From NCBI RefSeq assembly GCF_014646355.1, contig NZ_BMNH01000007.1:186001-250000 (forward strand): a stretch of 64,000 nucleotides of DNA. Direction: 5' to 3'. Below the pieces are notes generated by a model. It saw only the letters and a program-made list of their open reading frames with translations, did not search any database and was not told the DNA's origin. This DNA is from Nonomuraea cavernae. GTDB taxonomy: Bacteria; Actinomycetota; Actinomycetes; Streptosporangiales; Streptosporangiaceae. A program made the position numbers and the translations under genes. Position 1 is the first letter of the stretch, and every line of letters starts with the position of its first letter. Of the stretch, positions 30,013 to 38,210 are shown in pieces.

Positions 30013-31395
30013 CTACAGGCGGGCCCACGCCTGGGTGAGCACGGTGCGGAGTATCGAGCCGATCTCGTCGAACTCCTTCGGCCCCGCGATCAGCGGGGGC
30101 GCCAGCTGGATGACGGGGTCGCCCCGGTCGTCGGCCCGGCAGTAGAGCCCGGCCTCGAACAGCGCCTTGGACAGGAAGCCGCGCAGCAGCCGCTCCGACT
30201 CCTCGGCGGTGAACGTCTCCTTGGTGGTCTTGTCCTTGACCAGCTCGATGCCCCAGAAGTAGCCGGAGCCGCGCACGTCGCCGACGATCGGCAGGTCCTT
30301 CAGGCCTTCGAGGGTGGCCTGGAAGACGGGCTCGTTCTTGGTGACGTGGCCGAGCAGGTCCTCACGCTCGAAGATGTCGAGGTTGGCCAGCGCCACGGCG
30401 GCGGAGACCGGGTGGCCGCCGAAGGTGTAGCCGTGGGCGAAGGTGTTGTCGCCCTTCTTGAACGGCTCGAACAGCCGATCGCTCGCGATCATCGCCCCGA
30501 GTGGCGAGTAGCCGCTGGTCAGGCCCTTGGCGCAGGTGATGATGTCGGGCACGTAGTCGAACTTCTGCCCGCCGAACATGGTGCCGAGACGGCCGAAGGC
30601 GCAGATGACCTCGTCGGAGACGAGCAGCACGTCGTACTCGTCGCAGATCTCGCGCAGGCGCTGCCAGTAGCCGGGTGGGGGCGGGAAGCAGCCGCCGGCG
30701 TTCTGCACCGGCTCGGCGACGACGGCGGCCACCGTGTCGGGGCCCTCCATCTCGATGGCGCGGGCGACCCGCTCCGCGGCCCAGAAGCCGTACTCCTCGG
30801 GGGTCATCCCCTTGATGCCGGAGATCTCGTCGGCCCGGTAGTGGTTGGTGTTGGGCACCCGGACGGAGCCGGGCACGAGGGGCTCGAACATCTCCTTGAA
30901 CGCCGGGATGCCGGTGATCGACAGAGCCCCGTGCGGGGTGCCGTGGTAGGCGATCTGGCGGCTGATGACCTTGTGCTTGAGCGGCTTGCCGGTGAGCTTG
31001 AAGTACTGCTTGGCCAGCTTCCAGGCGGACTCGACCGCCTCGCCGCCACCGGAGGTGAAGAAGACGCGGTTGAGGTCGCCAGGCGTCAGGGCCGCGATCC
31101 TCGCGGCCAGCTCGGCCGCCTTGGGGTGGGCGTAGGACCACAGCGGGAAGAAGGCCAGCTCCTGGGCCTGCTTGGCCGCCGCCTCGGCCAGCTCGCCGCG
31201 CCCGTGACCGGCCTGGACCACGAAGAGCCCGGCGAGGCCGTCGAGATAGCGCTTGCCGTGGATGTCGTAGATGTAGGAGCCCTCACCACGCACGATGGTC
31301 GGGATCTCGGCCTGCTCGTAGGAGCTGTGCCTGGTGAAGTGGAGCCACAAATGATCCTGCGCGGCCTTGAGGATGTCGTTGTCCGGCTGCGTCAT
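30013..31395 (-). CDS. Class III (omega) aminotransferase
   Basis: 460 residues. PLP lysine at 290 (IITCAKGLTSGY), the cofactor aspartate in VSDEVICAFGRLG (about 261), and the phosphate-binding SGGGEAVESAWKLA. Closest in look to the putrescine/spermidine-pyruvate or beta-alanine-pyruvate aminotransferase group (ARHSSYEQAEIPTI-like start, AFFPLWSYAHPKAAELA). It would pass an amino group from an omega-amine or amino acid to pyruvate, making alanine, which ald downstream can oxidise. That coupling is inference from gene order. Confidence 0.87.
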   Translation of the reverse strand: MTQPDNDILKAAQDHLWLHFTRHSSYEQAEIPTIVRGEGSYIYDIHGKRYLDGLAGLFVVQAGHGRGELAEAAAKQAQELAFFPLWSYAHPKAAELAARIAALTPGDLNRVFFTSGGGEAVESAWKLAKQYFKLTGKPLKHKVISRQIAYHGTPHGALSITGIPAFKEMFEPLVPGSVRVPNTNHYRADEISGIKGMTPEEYGFWAAERVARAIEMEGPDTVAAVVAEPVQNAGGCFPPPPGYWQRLREICDEYDVLLVSDEVICAFGRLGTMFGGQKFDYVPDIITCAKGLTSGYSPLGAMIASDRLFEPFKKGDNTFAHGYTFGGHPVSAAVALANLDIFEREDLLGHVTKNEPVFQATLEGLKDLPIVGDVRGSGYFWGIELVKDKTTKETFTAEESERLLRGFLSKALFEAGLYCRADDRGDPVIQLAPPLIAGPKEFDEIGSILRTVLTQAWARL

Positions 31396-31624
31396 GTTTA
31401 TCTTCCCTTGCCTTTGATCTCACCACAGTCTGCCTCTTCACTTCGGCTTTGCCAAGCGAAAACGTTGCGACATTCTGTGAGCAAGCCGAGATCCGCAGCA
31501 GCAACATGTAACTGCTACGAAATCCGCAGGTAGATTGATCCGCGGGTCATGCCGATCCCGCGCCGCGGGGCCGTGTGTGATGCAATGAGACGTTGACCGT
31601 TGAACAACCCCCGGGGGATCGTCC

Positions 31625-32980
31625 GTGACACCTGACCAGATCGAGAGCGCCGTCGCGGCCTCGATGCCACAGGCCATCGAGGAGCTGAAGCGGCTCGCCG
31701 CCATCCCCTCCGTCGCGTTCCCCGGGCACCCGGAGGAGCCCGTGTTCGCCGCGGCCGCCGCCACCGAGGAGCTGCTGCGCTCCACCGGCCTGCGGCATGT
31801 CCAGCAGGTCCCGGTCGAGGGCAGCTTCCCCGCCGTCTACGGCGAGTCGCCCGCCCCGCCCGGTGCCCCGACGGTCCTGCTCTACGCCCACTACGACGTG
31901 CAGCCCGCCGGCGATCCCGCCGCGTGGCGCACCCCGCCGTTCGAGCCCACGCAGATCGACGGGCAGCTGTACGGCCGGGGCGTCGCCGACGACAAGTCGG
32001 GCATCATCTCCCACGTCACGGCGCTGCGCGCGTTCCAGGGCCGGCTGCCCGTGGGCATCAAGGTCATCATCGAGGGCCAGGAGGAATACGCCGGCGAGCG
32101 CCTGGAGGCCTTCGTCGAGCGCAACCCCGACCTGCTGCGGGCCGACGCCATCGTGGTGGCCGACACCGGCAACCCACGCGTCGGCGACCCCGCGGTGACC
32201 ACGTCGCTGCGAGGCATGGCGGGCTTCACCATCGAGGTCCGCACCCTGCGCGGGCCGGTGCACAGCGGGTCGTTCGGCGGCGCCGCCCCTGACGCGCTCG
32301 CCGCCCTGATGCGCATGCTGACCTCGCTGCACGACGACAACGGCGACATCCGGGTCCCGGGGCTGCCCAGGGGGTCGTTCCTCGGGCAGGGCCCGCCGGA
32401 GGAGGAGTTCAGGAAGACCTCGGGCGTGCTCGACGGCGTGTCACTGGTCGGCTCCGGCTCGCTGGCCGACCGGCTCTGGTCGTCCTACGCGATCACCGTG
32501 ACGGGCCTCGACGTGCCGACCGTCTCCGGGGCGGTCAACGCGGTGCAGCCGGCGGCGCGGGCCCGCGTCACGGTCCGGGTGCCCCCGGCGGGCGATCCGA
32601 AGACGACGGTCGACGCGGTGGTGGAGTTCCTCCAGCAGGTCACGCCGTGGGGGGCGCAGGTCTCGTTCGGCGACTTCACCGTGGGTTCGGGCTTCCAGGC
32701 CGACTCGGGCGGCAAGGCCCGTTCGGCCCTCAACCGGGCCATGGAGCGCGCCTTCGGGCGCCCGCCTCGCGACGTCGGCGCCGGCGGCTCGATCCCGCTG
32801 GTCAACACGCTGCTCAAGCAGTTCCCGGCGGCCGAGATCCTGCTGTTCGGGGCGGAGGACGAAGACGCCGCCATCCACGCGCCCAACGAGCGGGTCGACC
32901 TGGAGGAGCTGCGCCGCGTCGCCACCGCCGAGGCCCTCTTCCTGCACGAGCTCAGCCTCCCGTCGGCCCTCGGCATCTGA
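31625..32980 (+). CDS. M20 family dipeptidase/peptidase
   Basis: 451 residues from GTG. Metal ligands of the M20 family: His in LLYAHYDVQPAG, Asp in YGRGVADDKSG, the catalytic/bridging Glu pair in IIEGQEEYAGE, Asp in IVVADTGN, and a late His in DAAIHAPNERV. The dimerisation domain sits in the middle. Cytoplasmic dipeptidase or amidohydrolase; substrate not defined. Divergent from the aminotransferase, 229 bp apart, in a gap without clear operators. Confidence 0.9.
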   Translation: MTPDQIESAVAASMPQAIEELKRLAAIPSVAFPGHPEEPVFAAAAATEELLRSTGLRHVQQVPVEGSFPAVYGESPAPPGAPTVLLYAHYDVQPAGDPAAWRTPPFEPTQIDGQLYGRGVADDKSGIISHVTALRAFQGRLPVGIKVIIEGQEEYAGERLEAFVERNPDLLRADAIVVADTGNPRVGDPAVTTSLRGMAGFTIEVRTLRGPVHSGSFGGAAPDALAALMRMLTSLHDDNGDIRVPGLPRGSFLGQGPPEEEFRKTSGVLDGVSLVGSGSLADRLWSSYAITVTGLDVPTVSGAVNAVQPAARARVTVRVPPAGDPKTTVDAVVEFLQQVTPWGAQVSFGDFTVGSGFQADSGGKARSALNRAMERAFGRPPRDVGAGGSIPLVNTLLKQFPAAEILLFGAEDEDAAIHAPNERVDLEELRRVATAEALFLHELSLPSALGI

Positions 32981-33089
32981 CCGCCCCGGGTCGCGGGTCC
33001 GGCCCCTGACTGGTCTTCCTGCGGGTCCGCCCGATGACTTTCCGGCCGTTGGCCGGTCTTCCTGTGGAACAGGACTTCGAGGAGGACTC

Positions 33090-33728
33090 ATGGCCACGTT
33101 CGTACTGATCCATGGAGGCGGCTCGAGCGCCCGGGACTGGCACCTGGTCGTCGCCGAGCTGCGCCGCAGAGGGCACGACGCGGTGGCCGTGGACCTGCCG
33201 ATCGAGGACGAGTCGGCGAGCCTCGGCGACTACGCCGACACCGTGGTCCGGGCCGTCGGCGACCGCGGCGACCTGGTCGTCGTGGCCCACTCGTGGGGCG
33301 GCTTCGTCGGCCCGCTGGTCTGTGACCGGGTCCCGGCCAATCTGCTGGTGCTGGTGACGGCCATGATCCCGGTTCCGGGCGAGCCGCCCGCCGACTGGTG
33401 GGCCAACGCCGGCTTCCACGCACCCGCGATGGACGATCCGGTCGCCGTCTTCCTGCAGGACGTCCCCGCCGAGGTCGCCGCCGAGGTGCTGACCCGGGGA
33501 CGGGAGCACGCCGAGAAGGCGCTGCTGGAGCCGTGGCCGCTGGCCGCGTGGCCGGACGTGCCGACGAGGTTCCTGCTCTGCCGGGACGACCGGTTCTTCT
33601 CGCCGGCGTTCATGCGTGGGCTCGTCCGCGACCGGCTGGGCATCACGCCCGACGAGATCGACGGCGGCCACACCCCGATGCTGGCCCGCCCTGTGGAGCT
33701 GGCCGACCGCCTGGAGAGCTACCTCTGA
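33090..33728 (+). CDS. Alpha/beta hydrolase
   Basis: 212 residues. Oxyanion strand FVLIHGGGSSARDW, nucleophile elbow VVAHSWGGFVG (Ser at about 69), and a late DGGHTPMLARP carrying the His. Resembles the small esterase/hydroxynitrile-lyase-like hydrolases of actinomycetes. Its last ~110 bp reappear, decayed, at 34981-35090. In the presumed ancestral order it overlapped the converging cupin gene tail to tail. Confidence 0.87.
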   Translation: MATFVLIHGGGSSARDWHLVVAELRRRGHDAVAVDLPIEDESASLGDYADTVVRAVGDRGDLVVVAHSWGGFVGPLVCDRVPANLLVLVTAMIPVPGEPPADWWANAGFHAPAMDDPVAVFLQDVPAEVAAEVLTRGREHAEKALLEPWPLAAWPDVPTRFLLCRDDRFFSPAFMRGLVRDRLGITPDEIDGGHTPMLARPVELADRLESYL

Positions 33729-33773
33729 CGAGACGGTAGGTCGTAGACACGGGTGGACGCTGCTGCCGAGGCG
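33614..33773. repeat. Left copy of a ~155-bp direct repeat around paralogue A
   Basis: Holds the intact end of the hydrolase gene followed by a decayed end of the cupin gene (reading AGGTCGTAGACACGGGTGGA and CGCTGCTGCCGAGGCG). The right copy at 34981-35136 has the reverse state: decayed hydrolase end, intact cupin end. Similarity by eye is about 75-80% with small indels. Confidence 0.8.
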
Positions 33774-33807
33774 ACTGACCGATATCCGACGAGCGCCGGG
33801 GAACATA

Positions 33808-33843
33808 ATGATCACATTTTCGCTACGCACGTGGGATTCGCAC
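33808..33843 (+). promoter_or_regulatory. Shared upstream box, copy A
   Basis: ATGATCAC at 33808-33815 and GTGGGATTCGCAC at 33831-33843. The ATGATCAC lies 69 nt before the ATG of paralogue A; the same element lies 70 nt before paralogues B and C. Confidence 0.6.
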
Positions 33844-33876
33844 TGAGGCCAATGAAGGCCGGTTCACAGTGATCTC

Positions 33877-34946
33877 ATGGGGAACAAGAGTCTTTACTTT
33901 CATGGTGCCGGTTTCGAGCGATCGGCCATTCACCTCGAGGATACGAGTACACAGCTCAAGACCCTCAGAGACGGCACAGGCACGTACGGAGGGACCTCGC
34001 TGCCGCCGTTGGCACTCGGCTTGGTCGGCGAGTCTGCGCGCTCACGCTACAACAATGGTCTCAAGGCGTTCCAGCGTCGGCTGGCGGAGGGCGTCGCCTC
34101 AGCGACAACCTTTCTCAGGCGGTCAAGGTCAGCAAGGACGGCTACCTGCAGGCCGAGGCCAAGAACCTCCAGCTTGTACTCCAGCGCGACGACCACGAAT
34201 ACAAGCCGCGCGACGATGACACGCCGTCCAATTTCCGCAACCTGAACCGCAAGCGCGAGGAGAAGGACTGGCAGTTACCCGGGATGACCTCTATGGCAGC
34301 CGTCGGCGCCAGTCTCGCGGCAGGAGCCGGGGTCATCGCTCGGTCCCGTGGCGCGATGACGAGCGCTCGCACCGCGATGCTGCTCCGGGTCGGCGCGGGC
34401 ATGTCCGTCACCGCCGCCGCAGGCGTACTGATCTGGGCCAGTGCCATCATCCCCGACGACGAGCCCCTGAACCAGCACATGGACTACTGGCAGAACATGG
34501 CAGCGAAGCTGGACGCCACATTCGGCAGTGGTGATCCCGCGGGCAGAGAGGCTCTGTCCAAGGCCTGGAGCGGCGAGACCATGAAGGTGGCGGACCGTAA
34601 GCTCCGTGACTTCGTGACCGCGGGCATCCAGCTCTCCGACGAGGCCGTGGGGCGCGGATACGACCTGGCACAAGCGGTCGACAGGCTCAACAACCTGCAC
34701 GACTGGACCTACCTTGCAACCGCGGTACAGATTGCCCTACTCATAGCGGTCCGTACGTACTCTCCGGTCAATCCTGCGGCTGCTCTGACAATGTCGTCAC
34801 TCATCGGACATCGGCTGACATTGATGATTAGCCTCGTTTACGGCCTCATCGTCGCGTCCACCGGCGCGCTCTACGCGAACATGGACGGGCAGCCCACCAA
34901 GACCGGCCCAGCGAACGTGCCGCAGACGGACTTTCCGATGGTCTGA
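33877..34946 (+). pseudogene. Frameshifted paralogue A of a WXG100-like membrane protein family
   Basis: Two reading frames together make one protein homologous to 36861-38027 and 38211-39407. Frame one runs from 33877 through RRLAEGV (about 34090); homology continues one base back in the other frame (SDNLSQAVKVSKDGYLQAEA, then KREEKDW and MTSMAAVGASL) to the stop at 34946. A single-base deletion near 34090-34105 explains it. Motifs kept: GYLQAE (YxxxE), KAWSGETM (WxG), VTAGIQLSDEAV, and the end VPQTDFP. The rest is well preserved, so the break is recent or a sequence error. No slippery heptamer is seen at the shift. Confidence 0.75.
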
Positions 34947-34980
34947 GGATCAGCGCCGTACTGAGGACTTCGCGAGTCGA

Positions 34981-35136
34981 GCGCGGGCTCGTCCGCGACC
35001 CTAATCGGGCGTCACGCCCGACGAGATCGACAGCGGCCACCCCCGATGCCGGCCCTGCCGGGAAGTCGGCCTTCTGGAGAGCTACCTCTGACGGACGGGC
35101 AGGTCGTAGACGCGGCGGACGCTGCTGCCGAGGCGG
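34981..35136. repeat. Right copy of the ~155-bp direct repeat around paralogue A
   Basis: Contains a decayed hydrolase 3' end (GCGCGGGCTCGTCCGCGACC, CACGCCCGACGAGATCGACA, GGAGAGCTACCTCTGAC) joined to the intact last codons of the cupin gene. With the left copy it brackets paralogue A and its promoter. Confidence 0.8.
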
Positions 35137-35612
35137 CGAACGTCGGCGCCGTAGACGTGGACGGAGACGCCCACCTCGTCGCTGGTGTTGAGGACCGCGT
35201 GGATGTCGCCCGGCGGGGCGAAGCCGCTGACCTCGCCCGGACGGTTGTCGGCGCGGCCGATCTCGGTCAGGTGGTCGCCGTGGTCGCGGTAGAGGGTCTC
35301 GTGCTCGATGCCACTGAGGACGCCGAAAGCGCACCACGACACGTGGTCGTGGATCACCGTGCCCTGACCGGGGCGCCACACGACCGCCACGATCGAGAAG
35401 TCGTCCTGGGCGTGCAGCACCTGCGAGACGTACCTGTCGGGGGAGCCCTCGCGCTCCTCCGGCGTGAGCAGGTCGAGCGACGGGAACTGGGCGCGGAGCA
35501 GGTCGGCGACCGCGAACGCGGTCTCACGGCGGTCGAGCCGGCGGGCGGTCAACGCTCCGACGCCCCGCACGAGCTCGTCCAGTCCTGGTCTGACGATGGT
35601 CGCCATATCCAT
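35082..35612 (-). CDS. Cysteine-dioxygenase-like cupin
   Basis: 176 residues. Iron-binding HxH in VIHDHVSWCAFGVLSG (about residues 87-89) and a later His in PGDIHAVLN fit the cysteine/thiol dioxygenase cupin family, which oxidises thiols to sulfinates with Fe(II). ATG at 35612 has an AGGGGG site. Divergent from a LysR gene with a palindromic operator between, a classic regulator-target pair. Its 3' end lies in the repeat that brackets paralogue A. Confidence 0.82.
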   Translation of the reverse strand: MDMATIVRPGLDELVRGVGALTARRLDRRETAFAVADLLRAQFPSLDLLTPEEREGSPDRYVSQVLHAQDDFSIVAVVWRPGQGTVIHDHVSWCAFGVLSGIEHETLYRDHGDHLTEIGRADNRPGEVSGFAPPGDIHAVLNTSDEVGVSVHVYGADVRRLGSSVRRVYDLPVRQR

Positions 35613-35670
35613 GGTATCCCCCTAGGGAAAGACGCTAATCTGCCTTCCGTTTCCACCCTGCTACAGCTCA

Positions 35671-35710
35671 CATCGATAGGTCCAACAGAAGTTCTGTTGC
35701 TCATCGATAG
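35671..35710. promoter_or_regulatory. Nested repeats in the cupin/LysR intergenic gap, likely LysR operator
   Basis: CAACAGAAGTTCTGTTG (35683-35699) is a perfect inverted repeat with 8-bp arms and one central base. It is flanked by two copies of CATCGATAG (35671-35679 and 35702-35710). The gap between the divergent genes is 111 bp. Confidence 0.65.
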
Positions 35711-35723
35711 ATAAGATTGATGA

Positions 35724-36716
35724 ATGCTCGATGTCGTACGGCTACGCGTGCTCGTGGCGGTCGCCCGCAGGGGGTCGCTGACGGCGGCGGCCAAGGACCT
35801 GCACTATTCGCAGCCGTCGGTCAGCCACCATCTGGCCCGCCTGGAGGCCGAGACCGGCGCCCGGCTCATCCAGCGCGCCGGGCGTGGCATCCGGCTGACC
35901 GAGGCGGGGCGGCTGCTCGCCGAGCGCGCGGCCGACATCATCGGCCGGCTCGACGCCACCGCCGAGGAGCTGGCCGCGCACGTCGGGTTGCGCTCGGGCC
36001 GGGTGCGGCTGGCCGCGTTCCCCTCGGCGCTGGGCACGTTCGTCCCCGAGGCGGCCATGCGGATCGCCCGCGACCATCCGGGGCTGCAGCTGGAGCTCAC
36101 CGAGACCGAGCCGCCCGAGGCGCTCAGGCTCCTGCGGGCCGGACGGGTCGACGTGGCGGTGATGTTCCGCTATGACGACACCATGCCCGAGGAGAGCGGC
36201 CTCCACCTGACCCACCTCCTCGACGACCCCAGCTACCTCGTCTCCCCGTCGACCAGGGAACCGGCGACCGGGCCGGCCGGCCAACCGGCGGCTGGACCGG
36301 CGATCAGACCGGCAGGCGACCCAGCCAGCGAACCAACCAGCGGACCGGCGGGCGCGTCCCCCAAGGCTCATAAGCCCGCCAGGCTGGCGGAGCATGCGGG
36401 AGCGGCGTGGATCGCGGGGTGCGATCGGTGCCGAAGCCATCTGCTCGACATCTGCGCCAAGGCCGGGTTCGAGCCGCGCATCTCGTTCACCAGTGATGAC
36501 ATCGTGGCCGTGCAGGCGCTGGTGGCGGCCGGCATGGGGCTGACCGTGCTGCCGGGGCTGGCGCTGGCCGCGCACCGCCATCCCGGCGTGACGGTCACCG
36601 AGGTCGCCGGTTCGACCAGGCACGTCCACGCAGCCGTCTACGGCGGGCCGCCGCATCCTCCGGCCACCGAGGCGCTGCTGTCAGCGCTTCGGGAGAGCCT
36701 TGACCACGTGTCCTGA
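35724..36716 (+). CDS. LysR family transcriptional regulator
   Basis: 330 residues. N-terminal winged helix (VAVARRGSLTAAAKDLHYSQ, PSVSHHLARLEAETGARL), then the periplasmic-binding-like effector domain. Between about residues 178 and 213 an extra Pro/Ala/Gly-rich segment (GPAGQPAAGPAIRPAGDPAS and on) interrupts the first effector lobe; it is encoded by a degenerate ~12-15 bp repeat and is not usual for LysR proteins. Probably controls the divergent cupin gene and itself. Confidence 0.9.
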   Translation: MLDVVRLRVLVAVARRGSLTAAAKDLHYSQPSVSHHLARLEAETGARLIQRAGRGIRLTEAGRLLAERAADIIGRLDATAEELAAHVGLRSGRVRLAAFPSALGTFVPEAAMRIARDHPGLQLELTETEPPEALRLLRAGRVDVAVMFRYDDTMPEESGLHLTHLLDDPSYLVSPSTREPATGPAGQPAAGPAIRPAGDPASEPTSGPAGASPKAHKPARLAEHAGAAWIAGCDRCRSHLLDICAKAGFEPRISFTSDDIVAVQALVAAGMGLTVLPGLALAAHRHPGVTVTEVAGSTRHVHAAVYGGPPHPPATEALLSALRESLDHVS

Positions 36717-36790
36717 GGGTGGCTCAGCGGGCTCACACCGATACTCGGGGTGCACGGGAGCTGGGTGCGCCGACTCAGAACCGCAGGCAC

Positions 36791-36825
36791 ATGATCACAA
36801 TTCAACCTCGTGGCGCGTGATTCAC
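36791..36825 (+). promoter_or_regulatory. Shared upstream box, copy B
   Basis: ATGATCAC at 36791-36798 and CGTGATTCAC at 36816-36825; 70 nt before the ATG of paralogue B. Confidence 0.6.
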
Positions 36826-36860
36826 CTCCTGCCGAACAGGAGGCCGGAGAGGATGATCGC

Positions 36861-38027
36861 ATGACGGAGCAACCTCTTCAGGTACAGGGCGCCGGCCTGC
36901 GAAACTCGGCCATCAATCTCGATTTCTTCGCAAACGCACTGCTCGACACGCACCGCATGCAACGCGACGGGTACCCCCCTGTATCCGCGATGCCGATGGG
37001 GGCGCTGGGGATCATCGGCGAGGCGGCGCGCCTCCGCTACAACAACGGGTTCCGCGGCTTCAACGATCGCCTGATCGACGGCGTCCACTCTGCCAAGTTC
37101 CTGTCCAGAACCCTCATCCGCAACCTGGACGGATACACCGAAGCCGAGAACGCCAACGTGCAGGACCTGATCAGGATGCAGCAGAGGGGAAGTGGCTCCG
37201 ATCTCGATTTCGGTCTGCTCGGTGACGATATCGTTTCCATCCCCGGCAATCCCCTGTTCGACGCTCATCGGGGCCTGAACAGGAACTGGGAAGGAATGAC
37301 CCTGACGGCAGGGGCGACCGTCAGCGGGCTGACGGCGCTGGGGCTCCGTCAATTCATGGCCAAGAGTTCGCGGTACGTCGCACCGAGTCCCACCGTGTTC
37401 AACGAATACGAAAGAGCGCGCGTGGCGCTACGGAGTAGTCGTACCGCTGGATTACTCAAGCTCGCCGGACAAATGTCCTTGGCCGCTACCGTCGGTGCGC
37501 TGGCCTGGGCCACCGCCGTGGTCCCGAGCGACGAAGTCCTGGACGATCACGTCAATTACTGGGCAAGTGTGGCGCTGTCGTTAAGCAAACTCTTCGCCGG
37601 CGGCGATCCGGCGGAGAGATCTGTCCTTGCCCAGGCGTGGAGCGGTGATGCCATGGTCGCGGCCGACGCGAAGTTGCGCGCCTTCATAACAGCGGGCATC
37701 CAGCTCTCCGACGAAGCCGTGGCACGCGCCTACGACCTGGCACAGGCGGTGGCGAACCTCAACCTTCTCCACGACCTGGCCTTGGGGGTGACGGTGATGG
37801 GAGTCGCGGCGCTGGCCGGGATCCGTATTTTTTACTCCGTCAATCCCGTGGCCGCGCTGGCGGCGCAGGAGACCATGGGGCGCAAGATAACCATCGCCAT
37901 CATGGCCGTTCAGGCCGTGCTCACCGCCTCGATGGGCATGGTGCTCTACGCGGGGATGGACGGGCAGCGCAGAGAATCCGGGCCCAGCAACGTGCCGTCA
38001 CAGGATTTCCCTCGGGAGCTCGTTTAA
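36861..38027 (+). CDS. Paralogue B, WXG100-like membrane protein of unknown function
   Basis: 388 residues from the ATG at 36861. N-terminal ~110 residues are helical and end with a YxxxE motif (DGYTEAENANVQ), as in WXG100/EspC-type type VII substrates. Two hydrophobic segments follow (about 150-172 and 195-220, the second ending WATAVVPSDE). Then a ~75-residue helix pair with a central WSG turn (QAWSGDAMVAADAKLRAF), the WXG100 layout again. Two more membrane helices (about 305-325 and 340-362) lead to a conserved tail, MDGQ...VPSQDFP. No enzyme motif seen. Family not recognised; the T7SS link is inferred from motif layout only, and no T7SS machinery genes are nearby. Confidence 0.7.
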   Translation: MTEQPLQVQGAGLRNSAINLDFFANALLDTHRMQRDGYPPVSAMPMGALGIIGEAARLRYNNGFRGFNDRLIDGVHSAKFLSRTLIRNLDGYTEAENANVQDLIRMQQRGSGSDLDFGLLGDDIVSIPGNPLFDAHRGLNRNWEGMTLTAGATVSGLTALGLRQFMAKSSRYVAPSPTVFNEYERARVALRSSRTAGLLKLAGQMSLAATVGALAWATAVVPSDEVLDDHVNYWASVALSLSKLFAGGDPAERSVLAQAWSGDAMVAADAKLRAFITAGIQLSDEAVARAYDLAQAVANLNLLHDLALGVTVMGVAALAGIRIFYSVNPVAALAAQETMGRKITIAIMAVQAVLTASMGMVLYAGMDGQRRESGPSNVPSQDFPRELV

Positions 38028-38028
38028 G

Positions 38029-38106
38029 GCGTCGCCCAGGGCAGGTCCGCGGACGTGGCCCACCTGGTCTGGCAGGGCGTGCGCAAGTTGGTGCACCGTG
38101 AGCTGG
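38029..38106 (+). pseudogene. Decayed lysE fragment between paralogues B and C
   Basis: GTCGCCCAGGGCAGGTC at 38031-38047 equals part of the intact lysE near 39566, and CGTGGCCCACCTGGTCTGGC onward (about 38053-38100) matches lysE near 39708-39755 (protein AHLVWQGVRKLVH against AYLVWLGVRKLMQ). The piece between is missing. So a shortened lysE copy lies before paralogue C while the intact gene lies after it. Confidence 0.7.
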
Positions 38107-38140
38107 CGGAGCAGGCCGCGGGCCCGGGAATAGTCGGCAA

Positions 38141-38174
38141 ATGATCACGAAGTAACCACCTTTTCGTGATCCAC
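38141..38174 (+). promoter_or_regulatory. Shared upstream box, copy C
   Basis: ATGATCACGA (38141-38150) and TCGTGATCCAC (38164-38174) form a near-perfect inverted repeat, TGATCACGA against TCGTGATCC, 70 nt before the ATG of paralogue C. Confidence 0.65.
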
Positions 38175-38210
38175 TTCTGGTCGAGCCCAAGGTCCGGAAA
38201 GGATGACGCC

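Noticed and set aside
33877..34946. Programmed frameshift in paralogue A
   Set aside because: No slippery heptamer, stimulatory hairpin or internal ribosome site is seen at the shift, and paralogues B and C are read in a single frame.
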